From Candidatus Protochlamydia sp. (lineage in GTDB: Bacteria > Chlamydiota > Chlamydiia > Chlamydiales > Parachlamydiaceae), in the NCBI GenBank assembly GCA_013695355.1, contig JACDAQ010000014.1:94086-158085 (forward strand): DNA of 64,000 nucleotides, in the 5' to 3' direction. This document shows positions 8,971 to 18,057 of the stretch, one piece after another (position 1 is the stretch's first letter; each line of letters begins with the position of its first letter). A program made the position numbers and the translations under genes. A model generated the notes under the pieces. It was not told the origin of the DNA and ran no database searches. It saw only the letters and a program-made list of their open reading frames with translations.

Positions 8971-9094
8971 TTACAAGATAGAAAGGATCGCTTTTGGCGG
9001 CAAGATGGGCAAGATAGAAAACAACGGGGAAAATCAAACTGTGCTATTATCCTGCCCTATCTTGCCGCAAAAGCGATCCTGCTTATCATGTTAT
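8971..9094. repeat. Intergenic palindromic repeat, AGGATCGC family, copy 1
   Basis: Left arm around 8971-9017 contains AGGATCGCTTTTGGCGGC and AAGATGGGCAAGATAG. Right arm around 9050-9094 contains the complement of the same blocks (CTTGCCGCAAAAGCGATCC). The arms are separated by about 30 bp. It lies between dapB and dapA, so it is transcribed if the two are co-transcribed, and would form a long hairpin in the message. Copies 2 and 3 are at 14429-14577 and 19573-19658. Confidence 0.75.
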
Positions 9095-9120
9095 TTAACT
9101 ACAAAATACAATGTACTCAT

Positions 9121-9792
9121 TCATTTGAGCATATCATTTAACGAAAAAAATCCTTTTTTATCAATGATCCATTCAGCGGCTAAAACCGCCCCTTCCGCAA
9201 ATCCATTTCGATTGCGCGCCTCATGCGTGAGTGTGATAATATCGGCAGGGCAATCCATGCAAAGAGTATGTGTGCCTGGGATTGAGCCGCATCGGACGCT
9301 GGAAAATTGAAAATCTTTTAAACGAGGAATTTTCTTCAAAATTTCCTCTCTTAGCATTTTAGCTGTTCCAGAAGGGGAATCAATTTTTGCTTTATGGTGA
9401 AATTCAATTCCAGACATATCATATTGCTCAAATGGGTTTATCAGCTCGGCGGCAAAAGAAACAATTTGGCTGAACAAATAAACTCCAATGGAAAAGTTAG
9501 GGGCGTACAGGCAAGCGATCGAGGAATTTTCAATCATGCCCCTTGCCTTGGGAAGCTGTTCTTCCCAGCCTGTCGTTCCAATGATCAAGGCTTTCTCTGC
9601 CTGAACGCAAAGACGGATATGCTCCATTACACTTATTCCGGAGCTAAAATCAATCATGACATCAATCTCGTCCGGTATTTTTTCCAGTCGGTTTGAACCA
9701 TTCGCTATTATCGCTATTTCATGACCTCTTGTTTGGGCCATTTGGGCGGTCAATTTTCCCATTTTACCATAGCCGAACAACCCAATTTTCAT
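9121..9792 (-). CDS. dapB: 4-hydroxy-tetrahydrodipicolinate reductase DapB
   Basis: 223 residues, slightly shorter than many DapB proteins (about 240-270). N-terminal nucleotide-binding motif GLFGYGKMGKLTAQMA, then VMIDFSSG, the catalytic-site EFHHKAKIDSPSGTAKML, and GSIPGTHTL near the C-terminus. It reduces the DapA product to tetrahydrodipicolinate, the substrate of DapL. The start overlaps the stop of the phospholipase D-like gene by 4 bp. Three steps of the lysine/mDAP pathway thus sit within 3 kb. Confidence 0.95.
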   Translation of the reverse strand: MKIGLFGYGKMGKLTAQMAQTRGHEIAIIANGSNRLEKIPDEIDVMIDFSSGISVMEHIRLCVQAEKALIIGTTGWEEQLPKARGMIENSSIACLYAPNFSIGVYLFSQIVSFAAELINPFEQYDMSGIEFHHKAKIDSPSGTAKMLREEILKKIPRLKDFQFSSVRCGSIPGTHTLCMDCPADIITLTHEARNRNGFAEGAVLAAEWIIDKKGFFSLNDMLK

Positions 9793-10922
9793 GCAGCCTC
9801 CTCATAAAAATCCACATAGCTTTTTCTTTTTTTGGCTGCTTTTGGGGAGGTCCTTTCTGATTTGCGCTGAAGGCATTCCCAAAGGCGACTCATTTTTGCT
9901 TGTTGGTCCAGCGATAAGGACTGGAGGATAATAAAAACGTCATCATTCACTTTAAAAGCCGACTGGGTCCAATTGGCTGATCCATTCACTAGAATAGTGT
10001 CATCGATCCAGGCAAATTTATGGTGGAGCAATCCCTGTCCCGTATTTAGCCTGACGGGAATCTTAGCTTCGCATAGTGCACGGATGGTCTCAGAGCTGGC
10101 CCCGCTTCCGGAATAGCGGTCGACCACAGCTTCGACCTTAACGCCGCGCTTCGCAGCTGCGATGAGCTCCTGTGTAAAATCATTGCGTGTCCAAGTAAAC
10201 ATGGCCACCCGAATGGTCTTTTTGGCGCTGCGGAATAATTCAATCATTCTCTGAACACCTTTTAAATGATCATCTGGAAGCATCCAGAGCTCTAATTTTT
10301 GGGCAGCAATTACTGTCTCAAGATGTGAAAGCTTATGAGAATATCCTTCTTCATTCATGCTATGAGCTTTTTCCAATAACGTACGCGCGAGCGGGGGGTG
10401 ATGCATTGCCATTACCAGGTTTCCATGGACGCGCAATGAATCGCTTGTCATATTAGCGGAACCCAGCACAACCTGCTGCTGATCGATAATTAAAATTTTT
10501 TGATGCATTAACCCTTTTCCAAGCCTTTTTACAATGGTGGCTTTGGGAATTTTTCTGGAAATACCGAGCGAAGCTTTCGCATCGCAGACAAGATGGACTG
10601 ATATTCCTGCATCCGCTCTTTTATTTAAAGCCTGAATGATTTCAGGGTCCATTAAAGCATAGATGACAAAAGTAATTGATACGCTGGCGCTTTCAATTGC
10701 CTTAATGTAAAGAGCTGAGAGGTTGTCATCTGTCTGGTTCGAATAAAGCTTAAGAGGAGTATCCTGGGCGGGTAAATTGACTGCCTCAAAAGAGGCTAAG
10801 GGAAATTGGATCGTTTCTGCCAGTTTAAAGATAATGAAAATGAATAGTGCGATTAGGGCGCTGTAAGAAGTCTTTTTAACAATGTTGCCAGTATGTAGCT
10901 TTCGCGAACGTTTTTTTGCCAT
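9789..10922 (-). CDS. Membrane-anchored phospholipase D-like protein
   Basis: 377 residues with one N-terminal hydrophobic anchor (ALIALFIFIIFKLAETI, about residues 21-37) and two complete HKD active sites: HQKILIIDQQQVVLGSAN and HHKFAWIDDTILVNGSAN. Each follows HxK-x4-D-x6-GSxN, so both halves should be catalytically competent. PLD-family enzymes act on phosphodiester bonds in lipids or nucleic acids; chlamydiae carry several, and the substrate here is not deducible. The N-terminus is very basic (MAKKRSRK). It is translationally coupled to dapB, an odd pairing that may only reflect shared transcription. Confidence 0.85.
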   Translation of the reverse strand: MAKKRSRKLHTGNIVKKTSYSALIALFIFIIFKLAETIQFPLASFEAVNLPAQDTPLKLYSNQTDDNLSALYIKAIESASVSITFVIYALMDPEIIQALNKRADAGISVHLVCDAKASLGISRKIPKATIVKRLGKGLMHQKILIIDQQQVVLGSANMTSDSLRVHGNLVMAMHHPPLARTLLEKAHSMNEEGYSHKLSHLETVIAAQKLELWMLPDDHLKGVQRMIELFRSAKKTIRVAMFTWTRNDFTQELIAAAKRGVKVEAVVDRYSGSGASSETIRALCEAKIPVRLNTGQGLLHHKFAWIDDTILVNGSANWTQSAFKVNDDVFIILQSLSLDQQAKMSRLWECLQRKSERTSPKAAKKRKSYVDFYEEAA

Positions 10923-10998
10923 TTTTTTTAAAAATTTCCATAAAGGATTTTTGCAGGGGCGCTCTTGACCCCCGCAAAAAAAGAATGCTTTTTCAAAT

Positions 10999-12135
10999 TC
11001 ACTTCGAAAAATCCAGCTTTATTTTACTTGTGGAAGGGGAGTTAGTGATTGATTGTATTCTGGAACCTCTTCCCTTGGATGGGGTAGTATTCATTGATCC
11101 AGGATAGGAGCCGCTTTGGCTATCCTCTTTTGTCAGATCAGAAACAATTCCTTTTAATTCTTTAAGTAATTCTTCCTGACCGTCAGAATTCAATTTCTTT
11201 AGAAGAGAATCTATCAATTCCAATTGATTTTTGGTATGGGAAATTTGCACCTGATAGCAAGTAAGAAGAAAGTCAGGAGACTCGTTTGTGCTGGTATCCT
11301 CACTACTAAACACTTCATCATTTCGCTTGAGAATATCATTCAATTGTTGCTGTAAATCTTCAGTCTCGCTTTGCCGTATTTTAATTTTTTTTTCTATTTT
11401 GCCCAGCGTATTAAGTAGGTCCTCTTGGCAAGAAGGTTGCTTGATGGCTTCGCTGGATAACAGAAAATCAATTTGATGGATGTTTTGGCAAATTTCAATA
11501 AAAAATGTTTCCTTTTCAGATTGAAAACTATTCATTTTCTTAAGAAGGTCCTCATGCTTGCTTTGCTGAGTTGTTATTTTTTTCTTAATTTGTTCAATTA
11601 ATTCGGGTAAGCTTTTTTGATCTTTTAAGAGCAGGGCATCAGATGACAATAACAAATCAATTTCTTGAACACCTGCGTAAATTTCATCAGGTTCTTTTAT
11701 TACCCGCTCGTTTTTCATATCATTTTGCAGATTTTCGTGCATCATACTCAAAGTTTTTACGATCTTAAATTCAGAATCGAGAGGTATATTTGGCGTTTTT
11801 AAAATAAGTTGTGCCAATTTGCTAACTTCTTTGCCAATTGCAGCATAATTTAACAGTGGTTCAGACTCGCTTTGAATGGTGATATTAGTAATTTCACTCT
11901 CTGCGGCTTGTTCTTTACAAAAACAAATTTTTATTAAATTAAAACAACCAACAGCGAATAAACCGACCATGCCGCCAATGCCAATGCCAATCAAATCATT
12001 TCTATTGGAGGTGTGCATTTGAGTACCGAGGAAAATGCCCCCGCCTAGTCCGCAAGCGGATGCTATTCCATATCCGATTGTTTCTCCTATTCGGTATTCT
12101 GTATTTTGCTTGGGTAAAATTGCTATTGAATTCAT
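10999..12135 (-). CDS. Inc-like protein: two adjacent hydrophobic lobes plus coiled coil
   Basis: 378 residues. Residues about 19-40 (IGYGIASACGLGGGIFLGTQ) and 48-70 (LIGIGIGGMVGLFAVGCFNL) form a hairpin of two glycine-rich hydrophobic segments with a short polar turn. The remaining 300 residues are charged and heptad-like, with repeated D/LLSSxAL and KKIKIRQSETEDLQQQL type stretches, so they are probably alpha-helical coiled coil. This bilobed layout is the hallmark of chlamydial inclusion-membrane proteins, which are type III secreted. No sequence family recognised. It is divergent from the large coiled-coil gene at 12297, with 161 bp between them. Confidence 0.6.
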   Translation of the reverse strand: MNSIAILPKQNTEYRIGETIGYGIASACGLGGGIFLGTQMHTSNRNDLIGIGIGGMVGLFAVGCFNLIKICFCKEQAAESEITNITIQSESEPLLNYAAIGKEVSKLAQLILKTPNIPLDSEFKIVKTLSMMHENLQNDMKNERVIKEPDEIYAGVQEIDLLLSSDALLLKDQKSLPELIEQIKKKITTQQSKHEDLLKKMNSFQSEKETFFIEICQNIHQIDFLLSSEAIKQPSCQEDLLNTLGKIEKKIKIRQSETEDLQQQLNDILKRNDEVFSSEDTSTNESPDFLLTCYQVQISHTKNQLELIDSLLKKLNSDGQEELLKELKGIVSDLTKEDSQSGSYPGSMNTTPSKGRGSRIQSITNSPSTSKIKLDFSK

Positions 12136-12296
12136 GTGCTTCCTTGTAAATATTTATAAATAGCTGTTACTATATTCTTAACGTAAAATTTTCGCTAGAA
12201 TAAAAATTTACTTTAATTTGTCATTAGTATAAAACATATATTGTTTTTCTAAAGAATATCATATCAATTTTTATTTAAAAAATAATGAGGACTCAA

Positions 12297-14345
12297 ATGC
12301 CATTTTTAACAGCTCCAACTTCGCAACAGAGAACAGAAATTGAAATGCTTTGTAACAAGGGGCTGTCTGACAGTTATTTGAAGTGCTATATTCAGGCTCC
12401 TCTGCAGGCAATCACAGCGGTGGCGGCCGCCGCGCTTGATATTCCGGGAGAACCTTTAAGGGGATGTTATCATGCAGCTGTTTGTGTATTTAAAGGAGAA
12501 CTCATTAATGGAACAAAGGCAATTTTTTCAGGCGTCATTAATGCAGGCCGGTCTCTTGTTCAAATCGCTATGATTGTAATGGCAGTCGCTTGCGGAATTG
12601 TTTTTCCTCGTTTATCCTACTCTGCTTTGAAGTACTTGTATCCTGCACAAGCGAGGTCGGCGGCCGATTTAATAACGACATTAGAACATGCAGAGGCAAG
12701 GTTGGATGCTCAGCAATCGCAAATTAATGGTAAAGAGCAGCGGATAAATTTTTTGCAGGCTGAAATTGCACGGTTGGGTGATGAGAAAATTGCAGCCGAA
12801 AACAAGCTAAGAAGCAATCATATGTCTTTGAAAGAGCAGATTGTAGCTAGGGACTTAAAAATACTCACTTTAAGTTCTGAGCTTACGCAATTTACAGAAA
12901 ATGCTAGAATAGTCGAGGAAACAGCTAAAAATGAGATTGAACAGCTGAAAGCTGAGAAAATACTGAAAGAAAAAGCAGTAGAGGACCTAGAAAGGCAACT
13001 ACGTAGCAAGGATGCCCAGACGGGTGCAAATGAATCCTTAAAAACAGAAAAAATTAACTTAATGTCAGAAATTTCTCAACTTAAAGAAGAAATTAAGGCA
13101 AATGAAGAAACACTTCGCCAAGAGATTGAAAGGTCAAAATTAGAGGCATTGAACTATGAAAATGCCCTTCAACAATTGAAAAGCCAAGCTGAATCTCTAA
13201 GGTTAGAAAAGTCTAATTTGGAAAAAGCAAATGATCAGCTTAAAGAAGAAATTAAGGCTGATGAGGAAACACTTCGCCAAGAGATTGAAAAATCAAAAGA
13301 AGGGATCGTCCAATATGAAAACGAAGTTCAGCAATTGAAGAGCCAGGTTGAAACTTTAAGGCTAGAAAAGTCTAATGTCGAAAAAGCAAATGATCAGCTT
13401 AAGGAGGAAATAAAGGCAGATGAGGAAATTCTTAGCCAAGAGATTGAAAAATCGAAAATTGAGGCCGTAAAATATGATTCTACCTTTCAGCAATTGAAGA
13501 GCCAGGTTGAAACATTAAAGTTAGCGAATACTGATCTGGAAAATACAAATAATGAGAAAAAAGTACAATTTGACAGTTTAATCAAGACTGAAAAAGAAAA
13601 AACCGCTCAACTTCAATCTAGATTTGATGCAAAAATAAAGAAAGATTTAGCAGAAAAGGCAGAATTAATCGAAGAAAATAAAAATTTAAGAAGTTCCAAT
13701 GTTAATTTGAATAAAACTGTTTCGCAAGGACTTCCAAAATTTCAAGAAAATATAGATACCATCAAAAAACTTAAATTGGAAATTAAGGAACTAAAAAGTA
13801 AACCGTCGCAAAATCAGCTGATGGAAGCCGAAGAGCGCATAAAGCAATTTGAATCTGAGAATACTAGACTTAAAGAAGCTATTAATGAGAAAGAAAAATT
13901 GTTTTTTCAGCAAACTGAAATTTATAAAAATACCCTTTTGGAAAATGAAAAGGAGAAGCTTGAACTTATTAACAGAATTCCTAAAATTATTCACAATCAG
14001 CCTTTAGAATCTTCAGATGACGAGCGTATAAAGCAAATGGAAACTGAGAATTCTAAGTTGAAAAAAGCTTTCGATGAGAAAGAAAAAACGCTTTTAGAGC
14101 AAGCTGAATTAAATAGAGAATTGAAAGAAAAACTACAAGAAAGTGAAAAAGAAAAAGTTGAGCTTGATAAAATCAATCACAAACTGAATGAAACTAATAA
14201 AAAATTGAATACCATTGTTTCACAAGCTACAAAGGTTGTTCAGAAGGACAAGTTAGAAAAAAATAAAACTTTAGCGATAAAAAATACTAAGTCACAAACG
14301 AATAAAAAAGCTGATCAACAAGCTTCAATGACAGAAAAGAAATAA
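12297..14345 (+). CDS. Large hydrophobic-N-terminus coiled-coil protein with internal repeats
   Basis: 682 residues. I start at ATG 12297, which has GAGG six bases upstream; an in-frame ATG at 12285 lacks one. Residues about 35-120 are partly hydrophobic, with the segment SLVQIAMIVMAVACGIVFPR as the clearest membrane candidate. From about residue 130 to the end it is a nearly continuous charged coiled coil rich in E, K, Q and L. Three 53-residue repeats each begin QLKEEIKA. Architecture suggests a tethered effector or inclusion-membrane protein, but no family is recognised. Lysine-rich C-terminal tail. Confidence 0.65.
   Translation: MPFLTAPTSQQRTEIEMLCNKGLSDSYLKCYIQAPLQAITAVAAAALDIPGEPLRGCYHAAVCVFKGELINGTKAIFSGVINAGRSLVQIAMIVMAVACGIVFPRLSYSALKYLYPAQARSAADLITTLEHAEARLDAQQSQINGKEQRINFLQAEIARLGDEKIAAENKLRSNHMSLKEQIVARDLKILTLSSELTQFTENARIVEETAKNEIEQLKAEKILKEKAVEDLERQLRSKDAQTGANESLKTEKINLMSEISQLKEEIKANEETLRQEIERSKLEALNYENALQQLKSQAESLRLEKSNLEKANDQLKEEIKADEETLRQEIEKSKEGIVQYENEVQQLKSQVETLRLEKSNVEKANDQLKEEIKADEEILSQEIEKSKIEAVKYDSTFQQLKSQVETLKLANTDLENTNNEKKVQFDSLIKTEKEKTAQLQSRFDAKIKKDLAEKAELIEENKNLRSSNVNLNKTVSQGLPKFQENIDTIKKLKLEIKELKSKPSQNQLMEAEERIKQFESENTRLKEAINEKEKLFFQQTEIYKNTLLENEKEKLELINRIPKIIHNQPLESSDDERIKQMETENSKLKKAFDEKEKTLLEQAELNRELKEKLQESEKEKVELDKINHKLNETNKKLNTIVSQATKVVQKDKLEKNKTLAIKNTKSQTNKKADQQASMTEKK
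13077..13553 (+). repeat. Three tandem 159-bp in-frame repeats
   Basis: Units at 13077-13235, 13236-13394 and 13395-13553 each encode 53 residues starting QLKEEIKA(N/D)EE and containing QQLKSQ(A/V)E(S/T)L. Units 1 and 2 are the closest; unit 3 diverges towards its end (KLANTDLENTNN). The period is not a multiple of seven exactly (53 = 7x7+4), so the repeats arose by duplication rather than only from heptad bias. Confidence 0.8.
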
Positions 14346-14428
14346 GGACTAAAAAATTTAATTTCAGAAAAATTGAAGTGTTTAACTAACAAATATGGAA
14401 TTCATTTAGGTATACTTGAAAACAGATT

Positions 14429-14577
14429 CAAGATAACAGGATCGCTGAAGCGGCAGGATAGGGCAGGATAACAGCAGGTTATATTCATGGAAAAAAGCTT
14501 GCAAACTACTACGTTTCCATTTTGTTTCTTATCCGGCCCATCTTGCCGCTAAAGGCGATCCTGCTTATCTTGTTGAA
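14429..14577. repeat. Intergenic palindromic repeat, AGGATCGC family, copy 2
   Basis: Left arm from 14429 (CAAGATAACAGGATCGC, then GCGGCAGGATAGGGCAGG) and right arm ending near 14577 (the complement of AGCAGGATCGCCTTTAGCGG and CAAGATGGGCCGG). About 55 bp separates the arms. It lies between the convergent coiled-coil gene and recD2. The right arm is closely similar to that of copy 1. Confidence 0.75.
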
Positions 14578-14599
14578 TTGCTCACTTCAATGTAAAAAT

Positions 14600-16771
14600 C
14601 TAAAGGACTTCCATCAGGGATTGCTGAAGGCTGGTGTACCTTTTTTGAACGTCGTCTTTTTTGACTGCCATAGCCAAAGCTTTTTTGGTTCCCACAAGTA
14701 TAACAAGCTTTTTACCGCGCGTAATACCGGTATATAATAGATTGCGATGCAAAAGCATAAAATGGCTGGTATGCACCGGTATCACAACACAGGGACACTC
14801 GCTACCTTGGAATTTATGAATGGAGATGGCATAAGCTAAGGATAGTTCATCAAGATCGCTATAGTCATAGGGAACTTCCTTGTTGTCAAACCTGATCATG
14901 ACCTCCTGCTCATCTGCATCTATATCTAAAATATAACCAATATCCCCGTTGAATACTTCTTTAGTATAATTATTGCGCATTTGCATCACTTTATCGCCCG
15001 CCTGTAATTTCATGCCTCCGCGAAACAAAGCCGCTTGTTTTGGATTGAGGATCGATTGCAGGGCTTGATTAAGATTTTCGGTACCGATCACCCCTTTTTT
15101 CATAGGAGCAAGTACTTGAATATCTGCGGTAGGATTGAATCCATAACGGGAGGGAAGGCGCTGGGAAACAAGTTTAATAATTGTATTTAAAACCTCTTCG
15201 CTTTCTTCATGTTCCAAAAAGAAAAAATCGCTGTCTCTGCCATTTTGGAGAGAAGGAAATAGCCCTTTATTTACCCTATGGGCATTAGTAATGATATGAG
15301 AGCCCGCTGCCTGGCGGAAAATTTCATTCAGAGTTGTTACAGGCAGAGTACGGGAGGCTATCATGTCTTTTAACACATTCCCTGGACCGACGCTTGGAAG
15401 CTGGTTGATGTCTCCGACAAAAATGGCCCGACAGGAATCTGGCAGGGCTTTCAATAAGTGGTACATCAGGACTGTATCGATCATGCTGGCTTCATCCACA
15501 ATAATTAGATCGCACTCCAAAGGATTTTCTTTATTGCGCTTGAACCCGCCTGCCTTAAAGTTATATTCCAGAAGACTATGAATAGTTTGTGCTTTTCGGC
15601 CTGTGATCTCGCTCATTCGTTTTGCAGCTCTTCCTGTAGGGGCCGCAAGGCAAATTTTTTCAGAAAGTTTGGCAGTGATAGTTAAAATGGCATTTGTAAT
15701 GGTACTTTTTCCGGTACCCGGGCCGCCAGTAATGATATGCAGCTTGTTTGTGATTGCCTGTGAGACAGCCTGTGCCTGGTTGACGGCAAGTTCAATGTTC
15801 AATTGCTCCTGGACCCAATCTATGGCCTTGCCGCATTGGATTTGCCTAAGGGGGCTTACTCCTCTTTTAAGGCGGCGCAATTCGCGGACGATCCCCATTT
15901 CTGCGATAAAAAGGGGTTTGATCCAGACAAAACGTTCCTTCTTGCCTTCACATATCAAATGGGCTAGTTCCAGGCGGTCTTCCTGTTGAAGATGCTCCAA
16001 ACGGCCCTCTATTTGATTCAAGGGTACTTCAAGGCTTTTTTCCGCTTCAACAATAAAATGGGGAACAGGGAAGCAGACATGTCCATCATCTGAAAGTTGC
16101 GAGAGGACATATTCAATTCCGGCATCGATCCGCTGCACAGAGTCTTTCGCAATTCCCATTTTTTGCGCCAGCGTATCAGTCATTTTAAATCCCACCCCGA
16201 AAATATCTCTTGCCAGGCAGTAAGGATTTTCTTTGACTTTAGCAATGCTTTGACTCCCATAGGTCTTATATATCTTTTGGGCAAAGGCCGGGCTGACGCT
16301 ATGTCCTTGCAGGAAAATCATCACATCGCGGATGGACTTTTGCTCGGTCCATTTAATCTTAATTGTTTCGATTCTTTTAGCGCCTAATCCAGCAATTTCA
16401 AAAAGCCTTTCAGGCGATGTCTCTATGATTATGAGCGTTTCAGTACCAAATTTTTCAACGATTCGGTCGGCATATTTAGGGCCTATCCCTTTAATTAAAC
16501 CAGATCCTAAATATTTTCTAATGCCAACAATATCAGCCGGCGCTTCGATCCTAAAGGAAGTTACTTCAAACTGCCTTCCGTGGATGAGGTGGTTTTTCCA
16601 TTCTCCTTTGCACCGGACAGTCATGCCAGGTTGAATACCAGGCATAGCTCCGGTGATACAAGTCAGATCTTTTCTTTTAGATTGCTGGAGTTGGGCGACT
16701 GTAAAGCCATTTTCAGTGCTATGATAAGTGAGCCGTTCAATGTAACCATAAATTTCTTCAGGCGATTTCAT
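14600..16771 (-). CDS. recD2: RecD2-type ATP-dependent DNA helicase
   Basis: 723 residues from the chosen start at 16771 (MKSPEEIYGYIERLTYH), which has AAAGG upstream. N-terminal OB-like and helix-hairpin-helix region (LGSGLIKGIGPKYADRIVEKF; IAGLGAKRIETI), then helicase motifs: Walker A GGPGTGKSTITNAIL, Q-rich IHSLLEYN, DEAS in LIIVDEASMIDTVL, GDINQLPSVGPG, and the C-terminal AYAISIHKFQGSE typical of superfamily 1B. RecD2 is a 5'-3' helicase linked to repair and works without RecBC. A reading from 16861 adds 30 residues unlike the family. Confidence 0.93.
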   Translation of the reverse strand: MKSPEEIYGYIERLTYHSTENGFTVAQLQQSKRKDLTCITGAMPGIQPGMTVRCKGEWKNHLIHGRQFEVTSFRIEAPADIVGIRKYLGSGLIKGIGPKYADRIVEKFGTETLIIIETSPERLFEIAGLGAKRIETIKIKWTEQKSIRDVMIFLQGHSVSPAFAQKIYKTYGSQSIAKVKENPYCLARDIFGVGFKMTDTLAQKMGIAKDSVQRIDAGIEYVLSQLSDDGHVCFPVPHFIVEAEKSLEVPLNQIEGRLEHLQQEDRLELAHLICEGKKERFVWIKPLFIAEMGIVRELRRLKRGVSPLRQIQCGKAIDWVQEQLNIELAVNQAQAVSQAITNKLHIITGGPGTGKSTITNAILTITAKLSEKICLAAPTGRAAKRMSEITGRKAQTIHSLLEYNFKAGGFKRNKENPLECDLIIVDEASMIDTVLMYHLLKALPDSCRAIFVGDINQLPSVGPGNVLKDMIASRTLPVTTLNEIFRQAAGSHIITNAHRVNKGLFPSLQNGRDSDFFFLEHEESEEVLNTIIKLVSQRLPSRYGFNPTADIQVLAPMKKGVIGTENLNQALQSILNPKQAALFRGGMKLQAGDKVMQMRNNYTKEVFNGDIGYILDIDADEQEVMIRFDNKEVPYDYSDLDELSLAYAISIHKFQGSECPCVVIPVHTSHFMLLHRNLLYTGITRGKKLVILVGTKKALAMAVKKDDVQKRYTSLQQSLMEVL

Positions 16772-16886
16772 TAATAGACCTTTGAATTCGATTGGCTTGA
16801 ATAAAGATTTTTTAGACAGGTTTTTATGGGCGAAAAATATGGCAAAATGCCAAAAATACAAATCGCATGCAAAGGTTAAACAGGTT

Positions 16887-17861
16887 CTAATGGATCGCTG
16901 CCACCCATTTTTGCATCAGGTGATCGAGCCAAAAATAAGACCTTCTTTTTTCTGTTTCTCCGATAAAGCCCATATGGCCTCCATATTCACTAAGAAAGAC
17001 CTGAACAGAAGGAGGAAGAGGTGCCTTAAGGATGGACCGGTAATCGATAAATGGATCATCTTTGGCGAACAGGATCTGACAATTGCGCTGAATATTAGGA
17101 AGAAGATAGCAGCTGCTCGACTGACGGTAGTAATCCTCTGCATTTTTAAAACCCCAAATGGGAGCTGTCACTTGATTGTCGAAGTCGTGCATGGAAAATA
17201 TTTTTTTGGAATCAGCTCCCCATCTTTTGGCGGTTGGCTTAAGGAGCTTGAGATAATAATTGTGATAGAGTCGGTTAGAGCGATTGCAAAGCAGGTTAAT
17301 GGTTCCCGATAGGTCGATGGGGGGGCAAACTGCAATAGTATGCTTTAAAAGTGAATTTGGATCAGTTGCCAGTTCGCCCGTTAATTTCAGGGCTATATTT
17401 CCTCCTAAGGAAAATCCTAATAGGATAATATCGGAGTCGGGAGTTTTATCTTTTAAGATTTGAATGACCTTTAGCAAGTCTTGGCTGACTCCTCCGTGAT
17501 AGGGCAGTTGAGCATGATGTTTGCCCGAACCGCTACCGCGCATATTAGCCCTGACCACCCGGTACCCTTTTTCATAAAACTGACGGCTTAAGCGCACCAT
17601 ATAGCTGGAAGCGTGGCTGCCCCCCAATCCATGAATTAGCAGCAGGGTTTTTTGATGCACCTCCCAGCTAGGGGGTGTGGAAATTTCACAGCATAAGTGA
17701 TCCCCATCCTGTAATGGAATAAAATGTTGAATAGAGGGTGGGGCCTTTCCTCGCCAACTGAATGTTCCAAAAAAAGTCTGGAGATGTGGGGAGGCAAGTC
17801 CTGGAAAAGGACGGAAATTGATATTCTCAATGTTGGGTAAAATTTTAGTTTTCATGAACAT
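16887..17861 (-). CDS. YheT-family alpha/beta hydrolase
   Basis: 324 residues. RPFPGLASPHLQT near the N-terminus, the oxyanion-hole motif LIHGLGGSHASSYM, RANMRGSG, and the nucleophile elbow LLGFSLGGNIALK are the YheT/EMB8 pattern; aspartate (KDDPFIDY) and histidine (EYGGHMGF) complete a plausible triad. These are probable lipid or carboxyl esterases of unknown substrate. It lies upstream of recD2 on the same strand with a 115-bp gap. The 5' end faces the F-box gene at 18058. Confidence 0.85.
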   Translation of the reverse strand: MFMKTKILPNIENINFRPFPGLASPHLQTFFGTFSWRGKAPPSIQHFIPLQDGDHLCCEISTPPSWEVHQKTLLLIHGLGGSHASSYMVRLSRQFYEKGYRVVRANMRGSGSGKHHAQLPYHGGVSQDLLKVIQILKDKTPDSDIILLGFSLGGNIALKLTGELATDPNSLLKHTIAVCPPIDLSGTINLLCNRSNRLYHNYYLKLLKPTAKRWGADSKKIFSMHDFDNQVTAPIWGFKNAEDYYRQSSSCYLLPNIQRNCQILFAKDDPFIDYRSILKAPLPPSVQVFLSEYGGHMGFIGETEKRRSYFWLDHLMQKWVAAIH

Positions 17862-18057
17862 ACTTTACACGAATTGCAATAAAATATGCACAAATTAAGT
17901 TAAAAAGAGCTTTTTTATAGATGCAATGATCTCTATTCAAAAAGCACAATATTTTTACGTTAAGAATATAAAGTTGTTAAAAATTCTTTATTAATCTAAT
18001 ATAGACCAAATTTTTAAAATTTATTTGTTTAAAAGCTTATAAAATAAGTGAGTGCAT

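Noticed and set aside
9005..9310. 101-codon frame starting inside the palindromic repeat and antisense to dapB
   Set aside because: Composed of repeat sequence plus dapB antisense; no coding features.
15603..15989. 128-codon frame opposite recD2
   Set aside because: Shadow of the helicase core; the recD2 frame explains every conserved motif.
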